DNA of 13,826 nt from an uncultured Ignavibacteria bacterium (GTDB lineage: Bacteria; Bacteroidota; Ignavibacteria; Tepidaquicellales; Tepidaquicellaceae), in NCBI GenBank assembly GCA_937974175.1, contig CALJIG010000050.1, positions 1 to 13,826 on the forward strand, read 5' to 3'. Shown here piece after piece: positions 5,717-13,577 of the stretch (positions are counted from its first letter, which is position 1; each line of letters starts with the position of its first letter). The notes beneath the pieces were generated by a model, which was given only the letters and a program-made list of their open reading frames with translations, did not search any database and had not been told where the DNA came from. Made by a program: the position numbers and the translations under genes.

Positions 5717-7486
5717 TTATTTCAACAATATCATAGAGCGATATTGTGAAAAACTTCCTGCTATAATTCTATAATAATATACTCCTGATGAAAGCCTGCT
5801 TCCGTCAAAAGTATAATTATAACTGCCCGAAGTCTGATATGAGTTTACAAGCGATGCTATTTCTTTTCCGTTAATATCGTAAACCTTTAATGTAACAAAT
5901 TCATCTTTCGGCAAAGTATAATTTATCTTTGTCTCGGGATTAAATGGATTAGGATAATTCTGCTGCAAACTATACGAGGTTACATTTCCTGTTTCATTTG
6001 AAATCGATACTGGCTGCTGAACCTGATACTTTATATAGCCTGAAGGCGCAGTTAAAGGTTTTGTAACTGTTCTTCCACTGTTTGAATTAGCTGATATATA
6101 ATAATAAACTGTCTTGCCATAAACCTGCCCCGGTATCGAAGCTGTAAATGTATCCGCACCTGCAGGAGTCATTGGAATTTGTAAGTATGACTGAGTTGTA
6201 TCTGTTCTCCAGTAAACACTCGCTGAAGATACGCCTGATCTGGTTTTTATGTATGACTTAACAAACTGCGCTCCCTGATTAGTTGTATTTCTTAAAGCTG
6301 ATGTGGAAATAAACACAGGCTCTTTCACCCCTATCTCTTTTGTAATACAATGTATCGCGCCTAAAGAAGGAATAATTGTATTACAGTTTATTCCGTAAAC
6401 TTTATAACCGGGCATAGACTCTCTGTAAATTCTTAATGCAGTAGTATCGTATGACGAAGCATATATCGGCACAAGCACTGTTTTATTTATGATAAGCGAA
6501 TTCGTATAAGTTCTATAGTCGCCGCCATTATTTGGATACTGCCCGTTTGCAGCCGGCGGAGCAGGAATTCTTACAACTTTATACGGCTTGCCGTAACAGG
6601 TTTGAAAATTATTAAGCACGTATTGCAGGTTAGCTTCTATCTGCGGTCCATCTGCAATACCTGCCGGATACTGGCTTACTAACAAAGTCTCTTCATCAAT
6701 TAATTTAATGTGCATATCAATATGATGAATCTGGTCATAGGGAAGAATATCCATTTTAATATATCTGTTAAGACCAATTCCCATCCATGTATTCATTATA
6801 GAATTTATCTGCGATTCAGTCTTTGCCGATACTCCATAAGAATTGCCTGCGGCATTTTCAGATAAAATAAGTTTTGAAGCGAAAGCAGTTCCGTTGCCAT
6901 CAACCATAAAATTTCCGCCTGTGTTCACTAAATCATTTGGCGCTACTAAAGTTCTGTGCACAGGAATATTTAAATATTGTCCTATGGTAACTGAGTTAGT
7001 ATCATCTCCCGGACGAGGTCTGTTGTAAATCCAGTCTATTAATTTCAAGCTATCAGCCACACCTGAGTAAACTGCCCAAGGACCGTAGTCACGCGCCCAG
7101 ATACTATTTTGTGAACCGGTAGTTACACCTCTAATATACCTGATATTTGTAGTAGGAATACCTGCATTTATTAACGCAGTCTTAACTGTATTGGAATCCG
7201 GGCATAATATAAATACTAATCCTTCCTGGCATCCGTATCGTACAATCTCTGTAAGTATTGGAGTGAAAGACATCCACTTAATTACAAATCCCTGGCACTC
7301 TTCCCACTCAGCCATTGTTCTGACAGGTGTCGGAGGAGGATTATTGTCTCTTTGATTATTGGTCGGGAACTGATAAGTTTTCAGCAGTTCTTTTTCCGCC
7401 TCCGTCATGTAATGCGGAGGACCTTGAGCAAAAAGATTTGCCGTATATAATAATGCTATGAAAAGCAGCAGGGTAGTTTTTTTCAT
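5717..7486 (-). CDS. Secreted peptidylarginine/agmatine deiminase-family enzyme with type IX sorting domain
   Basis: This 589-residue protein has a signal peptide (MKK, hydrophobic core, cleavage after Ala20). A bacterial (Porphyromonas-type) deiminase domain follows at about 55-390, then a beta-sandwich/Ig-like region (about 390-490) and a C-terminal type IX sorting domain (about 505-589: NYPNPFNPETKI, YDINGKEIASL, SSGVYYYRI). The deiminase residues are in place: WARDYGPW with Asp133, NTGGN near 188-192, HHIDMH with His255 and Asp257, and the nucleophile Cys380 in GAIHC. The family hydrolyses the guanidine group of arginine, peptidyl-arginine or agmatine to a ureido group and ammonia. The pair Arg156/Arg158 (NRPRPGDD) is spaced from Asp133 much like the arginine pair that the Porphyromonas gingivalis enzyme uses to hold a substrate C-terminal carboxylate. 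That comparison is from memory. The protein should be exported across both membranes and attached to the surface or released. Free agmatine as substrate cannot be excluded. Confidence 0.9.
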   Translation of the reverse strand: MKKTTLLLFIALLYTANLFAQGPPHYMTEAEKELLKTYQFPTNNQRDNNPPPTPVRTMAEWEECQGFVIKWMSFTPILTEIVRYGCQEGLVFILCPDSNTVKTALINAGIPTTNIRYIRGVTTGSQNSIWARDYGPWAVYSGVADSLKLIDWIYNRPRPGDDTNSVTIGQYLNIPVHRTLVAPNDLVNTGGNFMVDGNGTAFASKLILSENAAGNSYGVSAKTESQINSIMNTWMGIGLNRYIKMDILPYDQIHHIDMHIKLIDEETLLVSQYPAGIADGPQIEANLQYVLNNFQTCYGKPYKVVRIPAPPAANGQYPNNGGDYRTYTNSLIINKTVLVPIYASSYDTTALRIYRESMPGYKVYGINCNTIIPSLGAIHCITKEIGVKEPVFISTSALRNTTNQGAQFVKSYIKTRSGVSSASVYWRTDTTQSYLQIPMTPAGADTFTASIPGQVYGKTVYYYISANSNSGRTVTKPLTAPSGYIKYQVQQPVSISNETGNVTSYSLQQNYPNPFNPETKINYTLPKDEFVTLKVYDINGKEIASLVNSYQTSGSYNYTFDGSRLSSGVYYYRIIAGSFSQYRSMILLK

Positions 7487-7523
7487 TTAAGGTGAATTTG
7501 AATAATAGTCTATAAAATTATAT

Positions 7524-7551
7524 AAATCTTATTTATAAAGATAGAAGATTT
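7524..7551 (-). terminator. Weak AT-rich hairpin after hldD
   Basis: AAATCTT at 7524-7530 and AAGATTT at 7545-7551 form a perfect 7-bp inverted repeat with a 14-base loop, 9 bases after the hldD stop codon on the minus strand. It is followed by T/A-rich sequence containing TTTT. The stem has only one G-C pair, so it is at best a weak terminator. The same 74-base gap contains a TATAAT (minus strand, 7522-7517) that might serve the deiminase gene, but no convincing -35 precedes it. Confidence 0.25.
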
Positions 7552-7560
7552 TTGTTCCTA

Positions 7561-8544
7561 TTACCTGAGATGAGGATTATCAGTATTCATATAATTTCCG
7601 ACATAATCCATTACAGCATCTTCAACTTTTGTTATCTCTTTACTATAGCCTGTATTTTTTAATTTATTCATATCTGCCTGTGTGAAATCCTGATACTTCC
7701 CTCTTAAAATTTCCGGCATATCAAAGTACTCAATATTGTCTTTTAAATTCATTGCCTTGAATACAGGTTTGATAAGAGAATTAAACGTGCTTGCCTCTCC
7801 GGTCCCCACGTTATAAATACCGCTGTAAATTTTATTCTGCCAGAAGTGAAGTGTCATATCGACTGCATCTTTGATGTAAACAAAATCACGTTTTTGATCG
7901 CCGTCGCCGTATTCAGTTGAATCCGTTTTAAATAGTTTTGCTTTTCCTGTTTCTTTTATCTGGTCGAAAGCTTTAGATACCATACTTCTCATATCATCTT
8001 TGTGATACTCATTTGGTCCATAGACATTGAAATATTTTAAACCCACTACTGAATTTAAGTAGCCGTTTCGCTGCGCCCATAAATCAAATAAATGTTTTGA
8101 GTAGCCGTACTTATTGAGAGGTCTTAATTCACTTAATTTGCTTTCATCATCTTTATATCCTTTCGAGCCGTCGCCGTATGTGGCAGCGGATGATGCATAA
8201 ATGAAACGAATGTTATTTGCAACAGAAATACCGCAGAGATATTTTGTATATTCGTAATTGTTTATCAAAAGATATCTCATATCCTGCTCAGTAGTAGCGC
8301 TGCATGCACCCATGTGAAAAATTGAATCAACTCTGTTTTGCTTGAGGAAATCATCGTTCTGTGAAATGATATGCCCGAACTCTTCCTTATCTATCAAATC
8401 ATAAAATTTAAGATTTAAAAGATTCTTATATTTTTCATCTTTGCCGAATTCATCAACAATGAAAATATCCTCAACACCAAGCTGATTTAATCTCCATACA
8501 AGAGCGCTGCCTATAAATCCCGCTCCGCCTGTAACTATTATCAT
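7561..8544 (-). CDS. hldD: ADP-L-glycero-D-manno-heptose 6-epimerase
   Basis: HldD inverts C6 of ADP-D-glycero-D-manno-heptose, giving the L,D-heptose nucleotide used for the LPS inner core. The 327-residue product is a short-chain dehydrogenase/reductase-fold epimerase. The NADP-binding motif is TGGAGFIG at 5-12, and the whole length tracks the known enzyme: HMGACSATTEQDMRYLLINNYEYTK, YASSAATYGDGS, YGYSKHLFD, KYFNVYGPNEYHKDDM, KRDFVYIKDAVD, YNVGTG, GKYQDFTQAD. The two catalytic bases known from the Escherichia coli enzyme (Tyr140 and Lys178) correspond to Tyr146 in the YxxxK motif (with Lys150) and Lys182 in EYHKDDM. It is cytoplasmic. It follows the Nudix gene by 57 bases, most of them a 12-bp tandem repeat. 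No other heptose gene is in the window, so it is separated from the rest of its pathway here. Confidence 0.95.
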   Translation of the reverse strand: MIIVTGGAGFIGSALVWRLNQLGVEDIFIVDEFGKDEKYKNLLNLKFYDLIDKEEFGHIISQNDDFLKQNRVDSIFHMGACSATTEQDMRYLLINNYEYTKYLCGISVANNIRFIYASSAATYGDGSKGYKDDESKLSELRPLNKYGYSKHLFDLWAQRNGYLNSVVGLKYFNVYGPNEYHKDDMRSMVSKAFDQIKETGKAKLFKTDSTEYGDGDQKRDFVYIKDAVDMTLHFWQNKIYSGIYNVGTGEASTFNSLIKPVFKAMNLKDNIEYFDMPEILRGKYQDFTQADMNKLKNTGYSKEITKVEDAVMDYVGNYMNTDNPHLR

Positions 8545-8569
8545 AAATTATATTTTAAATTTACTTATT

Positions 8570-8619
8570 CTATTTCTTAAACTATTTCTTAAACTATTTC
8601 TTAGACTATTTTCCTTAGA
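8570..8619. repeat. 12-bp tandem repeat spanning the Nudix stop codon
   Basis: On the plus strand the unit CTATTTCTTAAA occurs at 8570-8581 and 8582-8593, then with one change at 8594-8605. A degenerate 14-base copy at 8606-8619 lies inside the end of the Nudix gene. In the Nudix reading frame (minus strand) each unit carries TAA, so gain or loss of whole units never extends the protein. The array occupies much of the gap between the Nudix gene and hldD. Confidence 0.85.
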
Positions 8620-9062
8620 GTTTTTAATAGCTCCTTTGATTTCAAATGCTTGTACGTTTCTTCAAGCATTTTTCTCTGATTCTCCCAATGAATTCTCCCG
8701 AATGCATCTTCAAATGAAAGCCATTCAAACTCGGAATGTTCATCTGATATTTTCACATCATCAGAATCTACCTCTGCAATAAAAACCGGAATAAGATTAA
8801 TGGAATCATCCCAAAAATTATAAAAGTGATTTATGGATGGTGCTACATATAATTCAACGGGCTTTAATCCTGTCTCTTCTTTTACTTCACGTCTTGCAGT
8901 CTCATACGCTTTCTCCCCATCATCTATTTTAGCTGTTACAATCTGCCATATTCCCGGATGAACTTTTGCATCATCACTTCTTTTTAGGACTAAAAACTTA
9001 GGGTCGAAGGTGTGGTTTTTAAAAACAATGCACTCTATGAATCTTGATAAAATTTGCGTCAC
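8601..9062 (-). CDS. Nudix hydrolase, NudB-like
   Basis: Nudix enzymes cleave nucleoside diphosphates linked to another group; the close relatives suggested here act on dihydroneopterin triphosphate or dNTPs. The 153-residue protein has the usual N-terminal strand region (VLKRSDD, HPGIWQIVT) and a Nudix box whose core is intact: Glu50, then REVKEETGL with Arg58, Glu59, Glu62, Glu63 and Gly65. The first glycine of the box (G-x5-E) is Ala44 (VTAKIDDGE). The combination 'W(Q).VT.....GE' resembles Escherichia coli NudB, which supports a folate-pathway or dNTP role only as inference. The start is GTG at 9062-9060; an in-frame TAA lies a few codons upstream and there is no other early start. It begins 8 bases after the HepT stop codon and is probably co-transcribed. 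The end of the gene is formed by the 12-bp repeat. Confidence 0.88.
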   Translation of the reverse strand: MTQILSRFIECIVFKNHTFDPKFLVLKRSDDAKVHPGIWQIVTAKIDDGEKAYETARREVKEETGLKPVELYVAPSINHFYNFWDDSINLIPVFIAEVDSDDVKISDEHSEFEWLSFEDAFGRIHWENQRKMLEETYKHLKSKELLKTLRKIV

Positions 9063-9070
9063 TTTTTTAT

Positions 9071-9520
9071 TTAAAAATTATATTTTGTTTTACAATAATT
9101 GTTAATGCTTAGAACATTTTCAAAAATAAAGCTGCAATGTTCAATAACTTTTTCGAAAATATCTTTGAATGCTTCTGGTAAATATTCATGAGCAATTTCA
9201 TTTCTTAAGACTCTTACTTCAATTAATTTATCAGCGTTAGTTATAATTCCTTTTTTAAATGAGCTATTAATTCTATCTCGAATCGTTCCGGGAGTTTCAA
9301 GATCAACAAGTTCAATGGTTTTCAGAATCTTTTGAATCATTATATCACTTAATCTTGCAAATCTGGAACATAGTGCTTCATAAGATTCAAGTTCATCCTC
9401 TGTATATTTTTCCTTTATGCCGATTTTATTACAAGCCTTATAAGAATATTCCAATGTATTAGAACTATCATTTAAAAGATTCAGTTCTTGCTTTAATATA
9501 TTTTGCAAATCTTCACTCAT
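9071..9520 (-). CDS. hepT: HEPN-family putative RNase toxin, HepT-like
   Basis: This 149-residue, mostly helical protein carries the HEPN catalytic signature R-x4-H-x-Y as RNEIAHEY: Arg106, His111, Tyr113. In studied HepT-MntA pairs, the Arg and His form the RNase active site in a dimer. The Tyr is the residue AMPylated by the partner nucleotidyltransferase, which silences the toxin. The preceding helices (FARLSDIMIQKILKTIELVDLETPGTIRDRIN and KKGIITNADKLIEVRVLRN) fit a longer HepT subgroup. Its ATG overlaps the stop of the nucleotidyltransferase gene in ATGA (9520-9517), typical of translationally coupled pairs with the antitoxin first. All key residues are intact. HEPN proteins can have other roles, but the partner makes toxin the best reading. 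Confidence 0.85.
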   Translation of the reverse strand: MSEDLQNILKQELNLLNDSSNTLEYSYKACNKIGIKEKYTEDELESYEALCSRFARLSDIMIQKILKTIELVDLETPGTIRDRINSSFKKGIITNADKLIEVRVLRNEIAHEYLPEAFKDIFEKVIEHCSFIFENVLSINNYCKTKYNF

Positions 9521-9798
9521 AATTCAACACTTGATTTTAAAACATACGATGAAAACGTGTCATCAAATTTATCCTTAATGATTATATCTATTTTTTGCTC
9601 TTCTAATTTTTCAAATATTTTCGATTTTATTAAATACGAATCCGCTTGTTTTATTTTTTCCGATAGAACTAAAATATCTATATCACCGCCCTTTAACTTG
9701 TCATCTACTCTTGAACCAAAAAGATAAACCTTTGCAGTCCCGTCAAAGAGATGTACAGATGATTTTATTGCTGATATTTCTATATTAGATAATCTCAA
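9517..9798 (-). CDS. mntA: Minimal nucleotidyltransferase antitoxin, MntA-like
   Basis: The 93-residue protein has the minimal nucleotidyltransferase core: strand KVYLFGSR with Gly28-Ser29, then nine residues, then DIDILVLS with metal-binding Asp39 and Asp41. A third acidic position, Asp71, lies in the strand KIDIIIKD. In the MntA-HepT system this enzyme transfers AMP from ATP to the tyrosine of HepT and so neutralises it. The start is TTG at 9798-9796: an in-frame TAA lies directly before it, and the frame has no ATG downstream. It sits 19 bases after the polA stop codon, with no visible promoter or terminator between, so it may depend on transcription from upstream. The 4-bp overlap with the HepT gene supports a single module. 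Confidence 0.85.
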   Translation of the reverse strand: MRLSNIEISAIKSSVHLFDGTAKVYLFGSRVDDKLKGGDIDILVLSEKIKQADSYLIKSKIFEKLEEQKIDIIIKDKFDDTFSSYVLKSSVEL

Positions 9799-9817
9799 TT
9801 AATTTATAAATTTATTT

Positions 9818-12718
9818 TTAATGCGCGTCAAACCATGTATCGCCCACGCCTACTTCAACTTCAACCGGAACATTAAGCTTTATTGCATTTTTCATTTTAT
9901 CTCCTACTATTTTTTTAACCGTATCAAGCTCGTCTTTTTTTACTTCGAATACAAGTTCATCGTGTACCTGGAGCATCATTCTTGATTTCAATTTCTTCTT
10001 ATCAAATTCATTCTGAATATTTATCATAGCAATCTTTATCATGTCGGCAGCTGTCCCTTGTATAGGCATATTAATTGCCGCTCTTTCATCTTCTGCTCTG
10101 GCTGTTGCATTCTGATTATTTATTTGTTTCAAATATCTTCTTCTGCCTTTTAATGTTTCAACGTAGCCGTATGTTCTTGCAAATTGTTTTGTGTTTTCCA
10201 TATACTCTCTTACTCTCGGATACTCGGAAAAATACCTGTCGATAATTTCTTTTGCCTCTGAGTTTTTTATTTCAAGACGGCTGGCTAATCCAAATGCTCC
10301 GATTCCGTAAATAATTCCGAAGTTTACTTCTTTAGCTTTTCTTCTGTGATTGCCTGTCATTTCATCCTTATGCTGCAGCTTAAAAACTCTCATTGCAGTT
10401 TCTGTATGGATATCATGATTATTCTTAAATGCCTTTATCATATTTTCATCGTTTGCATAGTGAGCCATAATTCTTAATTCAATCTGCGAATAATCCGCTG
10501 ATAAAATTTTGAACGTACTGTCCTTCGGTACAAATGCTTTTCTGATGCTTCTTCCCATTTCAGTACGAATTGGAATATTCTGCAGGTTCGGATTTAAACT
10601 CGAAAGCCTACCTGTAACTGCAACGCATTGGTTAAAGCTTGTGTGAACTCTTCCTGTTTTTGAATTCACTGCAGCCATAAGTCCGAGCAGATATGTTGAC
10701 TTAATTTTTGTAACCATTCTGTAATCAAGTATCATCGGAATTATTGCATGCTGATATCTTAGATCTTCAAGCACTTTACTATCTGTTGAGTAACCTGTTT
10801 TCGTTTTTCTTCCTGTAGAAAGTTTTAACTTTTCAAACAATATACCCTGAAGCTGCTTTGTCGAACCGATGTTAAAATTCATTCCCGCTTCTTTATATAT
10901 ACCTGCCTCAAGTTCTTTAATCATTTTATCAGCAGTCTTATCAAGCTCTTTTAAAATCTTCGGGTCTATTTTCACACCTTCATATTCCATCTCGGCAAGA
11001 ACTTTTACCAATGGGAATTCAATATCCTCACAGAGCTTGTACATATTTATTTTCTGCAGCTCGTATTTAATCTTATGGAACAGCTCAAGTGTAACATCAG
11101 CATCTTCAGCGGCGTATTCGGCAACTTTTTCAACATCAACTTTATCCATCGATGTCTGGTCTTTGCCCGAGCCGATTAAATCTGAAATCGGAATTGGTCT
11201 GTAGCCTAAATAATTTTCGGATAATGTATCCATATCATGATGACCGTCAGGACTGAAAATAAATGAGCCAATCAATGTATCAAAATATAAATTTTCCATC
11301 GTCACCCCGTAGTTCTTCATTATCATATAATCGTACTTTATATTCTGTCCGATTTTTTTCACCTTCTTGCTTTCCAGATAAGGACGTACACCTTCAATTG
11401 CTTTTTTTAATTCAACTCCAACTGTACTCTGGCTTGACTTCTCAGTATCAAAAAGTGATTTCTCCCCTTTTGAAGTTGTATGAAGTATAGGAATATAATA
11501 CGCTTCCTTTTCTTTCCAAGCGAATGACATCCCCACTATATTACAAGTCATACAATCTTTTGCGTCAGTTTCAGTATCGAAAGAAATCAATACTTCGTTC
11601 TTCAGCTTCTTTAGAAAATCCGAAAATTCTTTTTCATTCTTTATCGTGTAATAATTATGTTCAACGTCTTTAATATTTTTTATTACCTTTGGCTTCTCTT
11701 CTATGTTTACAACTATACTGTCGTAATTTTCAATCAGCTTGTTGCCTTTCTCTTGTGATTTTCCCTCTGCTTTATCTTCGCCCTGTGTTTCCTTTACCTG
11801 TGCTAATATATCTGCTCCGGTGCCGGGAAGTTTATCCTTAACAATTTTTTTCAACAGAGTTTTAAATTCAAGCTCAGCCATCAGCTCAACAACTTTATCT
11901 ACATCAACATCTTTCTTATTAAGATTATGGAAGTTTACATTCAGAGGAACATTAGTATTAATAGTAACAAGCTCCTTTGAAAGCAAAGCCATCTCTTTAT
12001 GAAGAAGCAAATTTTCTTTAAGCTTCGGCTTTGATATATCATCGATGTGCGCATACATATTTTCAATCGAACCAAACTGTTGTATCAATGCAGTTGCAGT
12101 TTTTTCTCCTACGCCTTTCACTCCGGGAATATTATCTGCAGTATCTCCCATAAGTCCAAGTACATCTATTACTTTTTCAGGATGAACACCAAATTTTTTT
12201 TCAACACCTTCTATGCCTACAATCTCTTTATCTGCAATTTTATTTCCGTAAACATTTCTTGCAGGCTTGTAAACAAAAATTTTAGAGGTGACAAGCTGCA
12301 TGTAATCTTTATCGGGAGTAACCATGTACGTCTCAGCTTTTTCCTTCTCTGCCTGTCTTGCAAGTGTACCTATAATATCATCGGCTTCGTAGCCGTCGCA
12401 TTCTATCATGGGGATATTCATCGCAACAACAACTTTTTTGCACATATCAATCTGCCATGGCATATCATCAGGTATCTGCGCGCGCTGTGCTTTGTATTGG
12501 GGAAAAGCTATATGCCTGAATGTAGGCTTTGCTGTATCACAGCAGACTGCAATATGCTCTGGCTTCTCTTCTTCAAGAATTTTTACAAGCGAACCGAGAA
12601 ATCCCGATACGGCTGAAACATTTTGACCTTTGGAATTGATAAGAGGATTTGATATCAGTGCAAAGTAGGCGCGGTATATCATCGCCATTGCATCGATGAG
12701 ATAAAGTTTTTCAGGCAT
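9818..12718 (-). CDS. polA: DNA polymerase I
   Basis: This 966-residue product has all three domains of Pol I, which fills gaps in repair and removes Okazaki RNA primers. The 5' nuclease domain (about 1-295) keeps the metal ligands: Asp9, Asp61, Glu111/Asp113/Asp114, Asp136/Asp138 and Asp192/Asp195. A charged linker (about 300-345, rich in Lys, Glu and Gln) precedes the 3'-5' exonuclease domain. That domain is intact, with Asp381 and Glu383 in FDTETD, Asp463 in NIKYD, and Tyr535/Asp539 in YAAEDAD, so proofreading is expected. The polymerase domain has motif A SADYSQIELR (Asp742), motif B RRKAKEVNFGIIYG (Arg792, Lys796, Phe800) and motif C LQVHDELVF (Asp920). Phe at 800 is the residue associated with discrimination against dideoxynucleotides. 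The O-helix reads GIGAFGLA where Escherichia coli has GMSAFGLA. It starts 22 bases after the stress-protein gene and ends 19 bases before mntA. Confidence 0.99.
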   Translation of the reverse strand: MPEKLYLIDAMAMIYRAYFALISNPLINSKGQNVSAVSGFLGSLVKILEEEKPEHIAVCCDTAKPTFRHIAFPQYKAQRAQIPDDMPWQIDMCKKVVVAMNIPMIECDGYEADDIIGTLARQAEKEKAETYMVTPDKDYMQLVTSKIFVYKPARNVYGNKIADKEIVGIEGVEKKFGVHPEKVIDVLGLMGDTADNIPGVKGVGEKTATALIQQFGSIENMYAHIDDISKPKLKENLLLHKEMALLSKELVTINTNVPLNVNFHNLNKKDVDVDKVVELMAELEFKTLLKKIVKDKLPGTGADILAQVKETQGEDKAEGKSQEKGNKLIENYDSIVVNIEEKPKVIKNIKDVEHNYYTIKNEKEFSDFLKKLKNEVLISFDTETDAKDCMTCNIVGMSFAWKEKEAYYIPILHTTSKGEKSLFDTEKSSQSTVGVELKKAIEGVRPYLESKKVKKIGQNIKYDYMIMKNYGVTMENLYFDTLIGSFIFSPDGHHDMDTLSENYLGYRPIPISDLIGSGKDQTSMDKVDVEKVAEYAAEDADVTLELFHKIKYELQKINMYKLCEDIEFPLVKVLAEMEYEGVKIDPKILKELDKTADKMIKELEAGIYKEAGMNFNIGSTKQLQGILFEKLKLSTGRKTKTGYSTDSKVLEDLRYQHAIIPMILDYRMVTKIKSTYLLGLMAAVNSKTGRVHTSFNQCVAVTGRLSSLNPNLQNIPIRTEMGRSIRKAFVPKDSTFKILSADYSQIELRIMAHYANDENMIKAFKNNHDIHTETAMRVFKLQHKDEMTGNHRRKAKEVNFGIIYGIGAFGLASRLEIKNSEAKEIIDRYFSEYPRVREYMENTKQFARTYGYVETLKGRRRYLKQINNQNATARAEDERAAINMPIQGTAADMIKIAMINIQNEFDKKKLKSRMMLQVHDELVFEVKKDELDTVKKIVGDKMKNAIKLNVPVEVEVGVGDTWFDAH

Positions 12719-12740
12719 ATTTAGTTATAAACTTTCTGTT

Positions 12741-13577
12741 TTATTTTTGAAGTGCCAGCAACGGAATATCTGTATGGCAGGCAAGTTTTTTTGAAACACT
12801 CTTATGAAAAAGATTTTCAAGAAAATCCCTTTTCTTTTTTGATACTACAAGCAAGTCTGCCTTTAAAGTATGAATCATTTTTTCAAGACAGTCCGATACA
12901 TTCACACATTTTGCGAATTCAAATTTATAGCTTACGTCTTTAAGCTTATCCTTTATTTCGTCAAAGCACTTTTTTTCATCATCGGTCAGATCTTCTTCAA
13001 GCTCGCCGCTTAAATGAAGGAATGTGAGGTCTTTTTTATTAAGGTCAACCAATCCCTGTAATTCATTAACAGCGGAAACTTCGGAGCATGTCAAATCGAC
13101 TGCATATAAAATATTATTCAATCCATTATATTCAGATTTATCAGGAACAACTAAAACCGGAACTTTAGATTTTGAAAGAACTGAGTAAGCATTACTGCCA
13201 ATCAGAACTTCTTCAATTCCGCTTGCCCCTTTTGTGCCCATTATAATTAAATCGTATTTTCCTTCAGAAGCAGTTTTTTCAATAGCTTCAATTGTGTTTC
13301 CTTCAGCAACGATTTTATCAACAAGATAATTTTTAAAATCCGGATATGTCTTTTCAAAGTCCTTTATTAAAAGGTCAAGACCTTCCGTCGAATTTTCCGA
13401 TGACTGCTTTATCACATCAGATAAAATTTCAGGCGGCATGTTCGGATCGTATACTGCGAAATTGTAAACATTTAAAAGAGAAAATTTACAATTGTTTTCC
13501 TTTGCAAATAAATATGCAAACTTTACAGCATTTGCAGCATCGGAAGAAAAGTCTGTCGGAACCAATATTTTTTTCAT
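12741..13577 (-). CDS. Tandem-domain universal stress protein
   Basis: The 278-residue protein consists of two UspA domains. The first (about 1-146) has the opening strand KKILVPTDFS with Asp9 and the nucleotide-binding motif G-x2-G-x9-G-S as Gly114, Gly117, Gly127 and Ser128, so it probably binds ATP. The second (about 150-278) keeps the fold pattern (NILYAVDLT, DLTFLHLS, DLLVVSKKKRDFLENLF, IPLLALQK). However, the glycine motif is replaced by lysine-rich sequence, so nucleotide binding is probably lost. The protein is cytoplasmic with no membrane segment. Such proteins help survival in starvation or other stress, but their exact partners vary. It leads the minus-strand gene run and ends 22 bases before polA. 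The start is ATG at 13577-13575, matching the usual N terminus exactly. Confidence 0.95.
   Translation of the reverse strand: MKKILVPTDFSSDAANAVKFAYLFAKENNCKFSLLNVYNFAVYDPNMPPEILSDVIKQSSENSTEGLDLLIKDFEKTYPDFKNYLVDKIVAEGNTIEAIEKTASEGKYDLIIMGTKGASGIEEVLIGSNAYSVLSKSKVPVLVVPDKSEYNGLNNILYAVDLTCSEVSAVNELQGLVDLNKKDLTFLHLSGELEEDLTDDEKKCFDEIKDKLKDVSYKFEFAKCVNVSDCLEKMIHTLKADLLVVSKKKRDFLENLFHKSVSKKLACHTDIPLLALQK

Noticed and set aside
12047..12616. Long open frame of 189 codons on the plus strand opposite polA
   Set aside because: It lies fully antisense to the conserved 5' nuclease domain, is rich in Phe, Tyr, His and Cys with no domain pattern, and is explained by polA codon bias.
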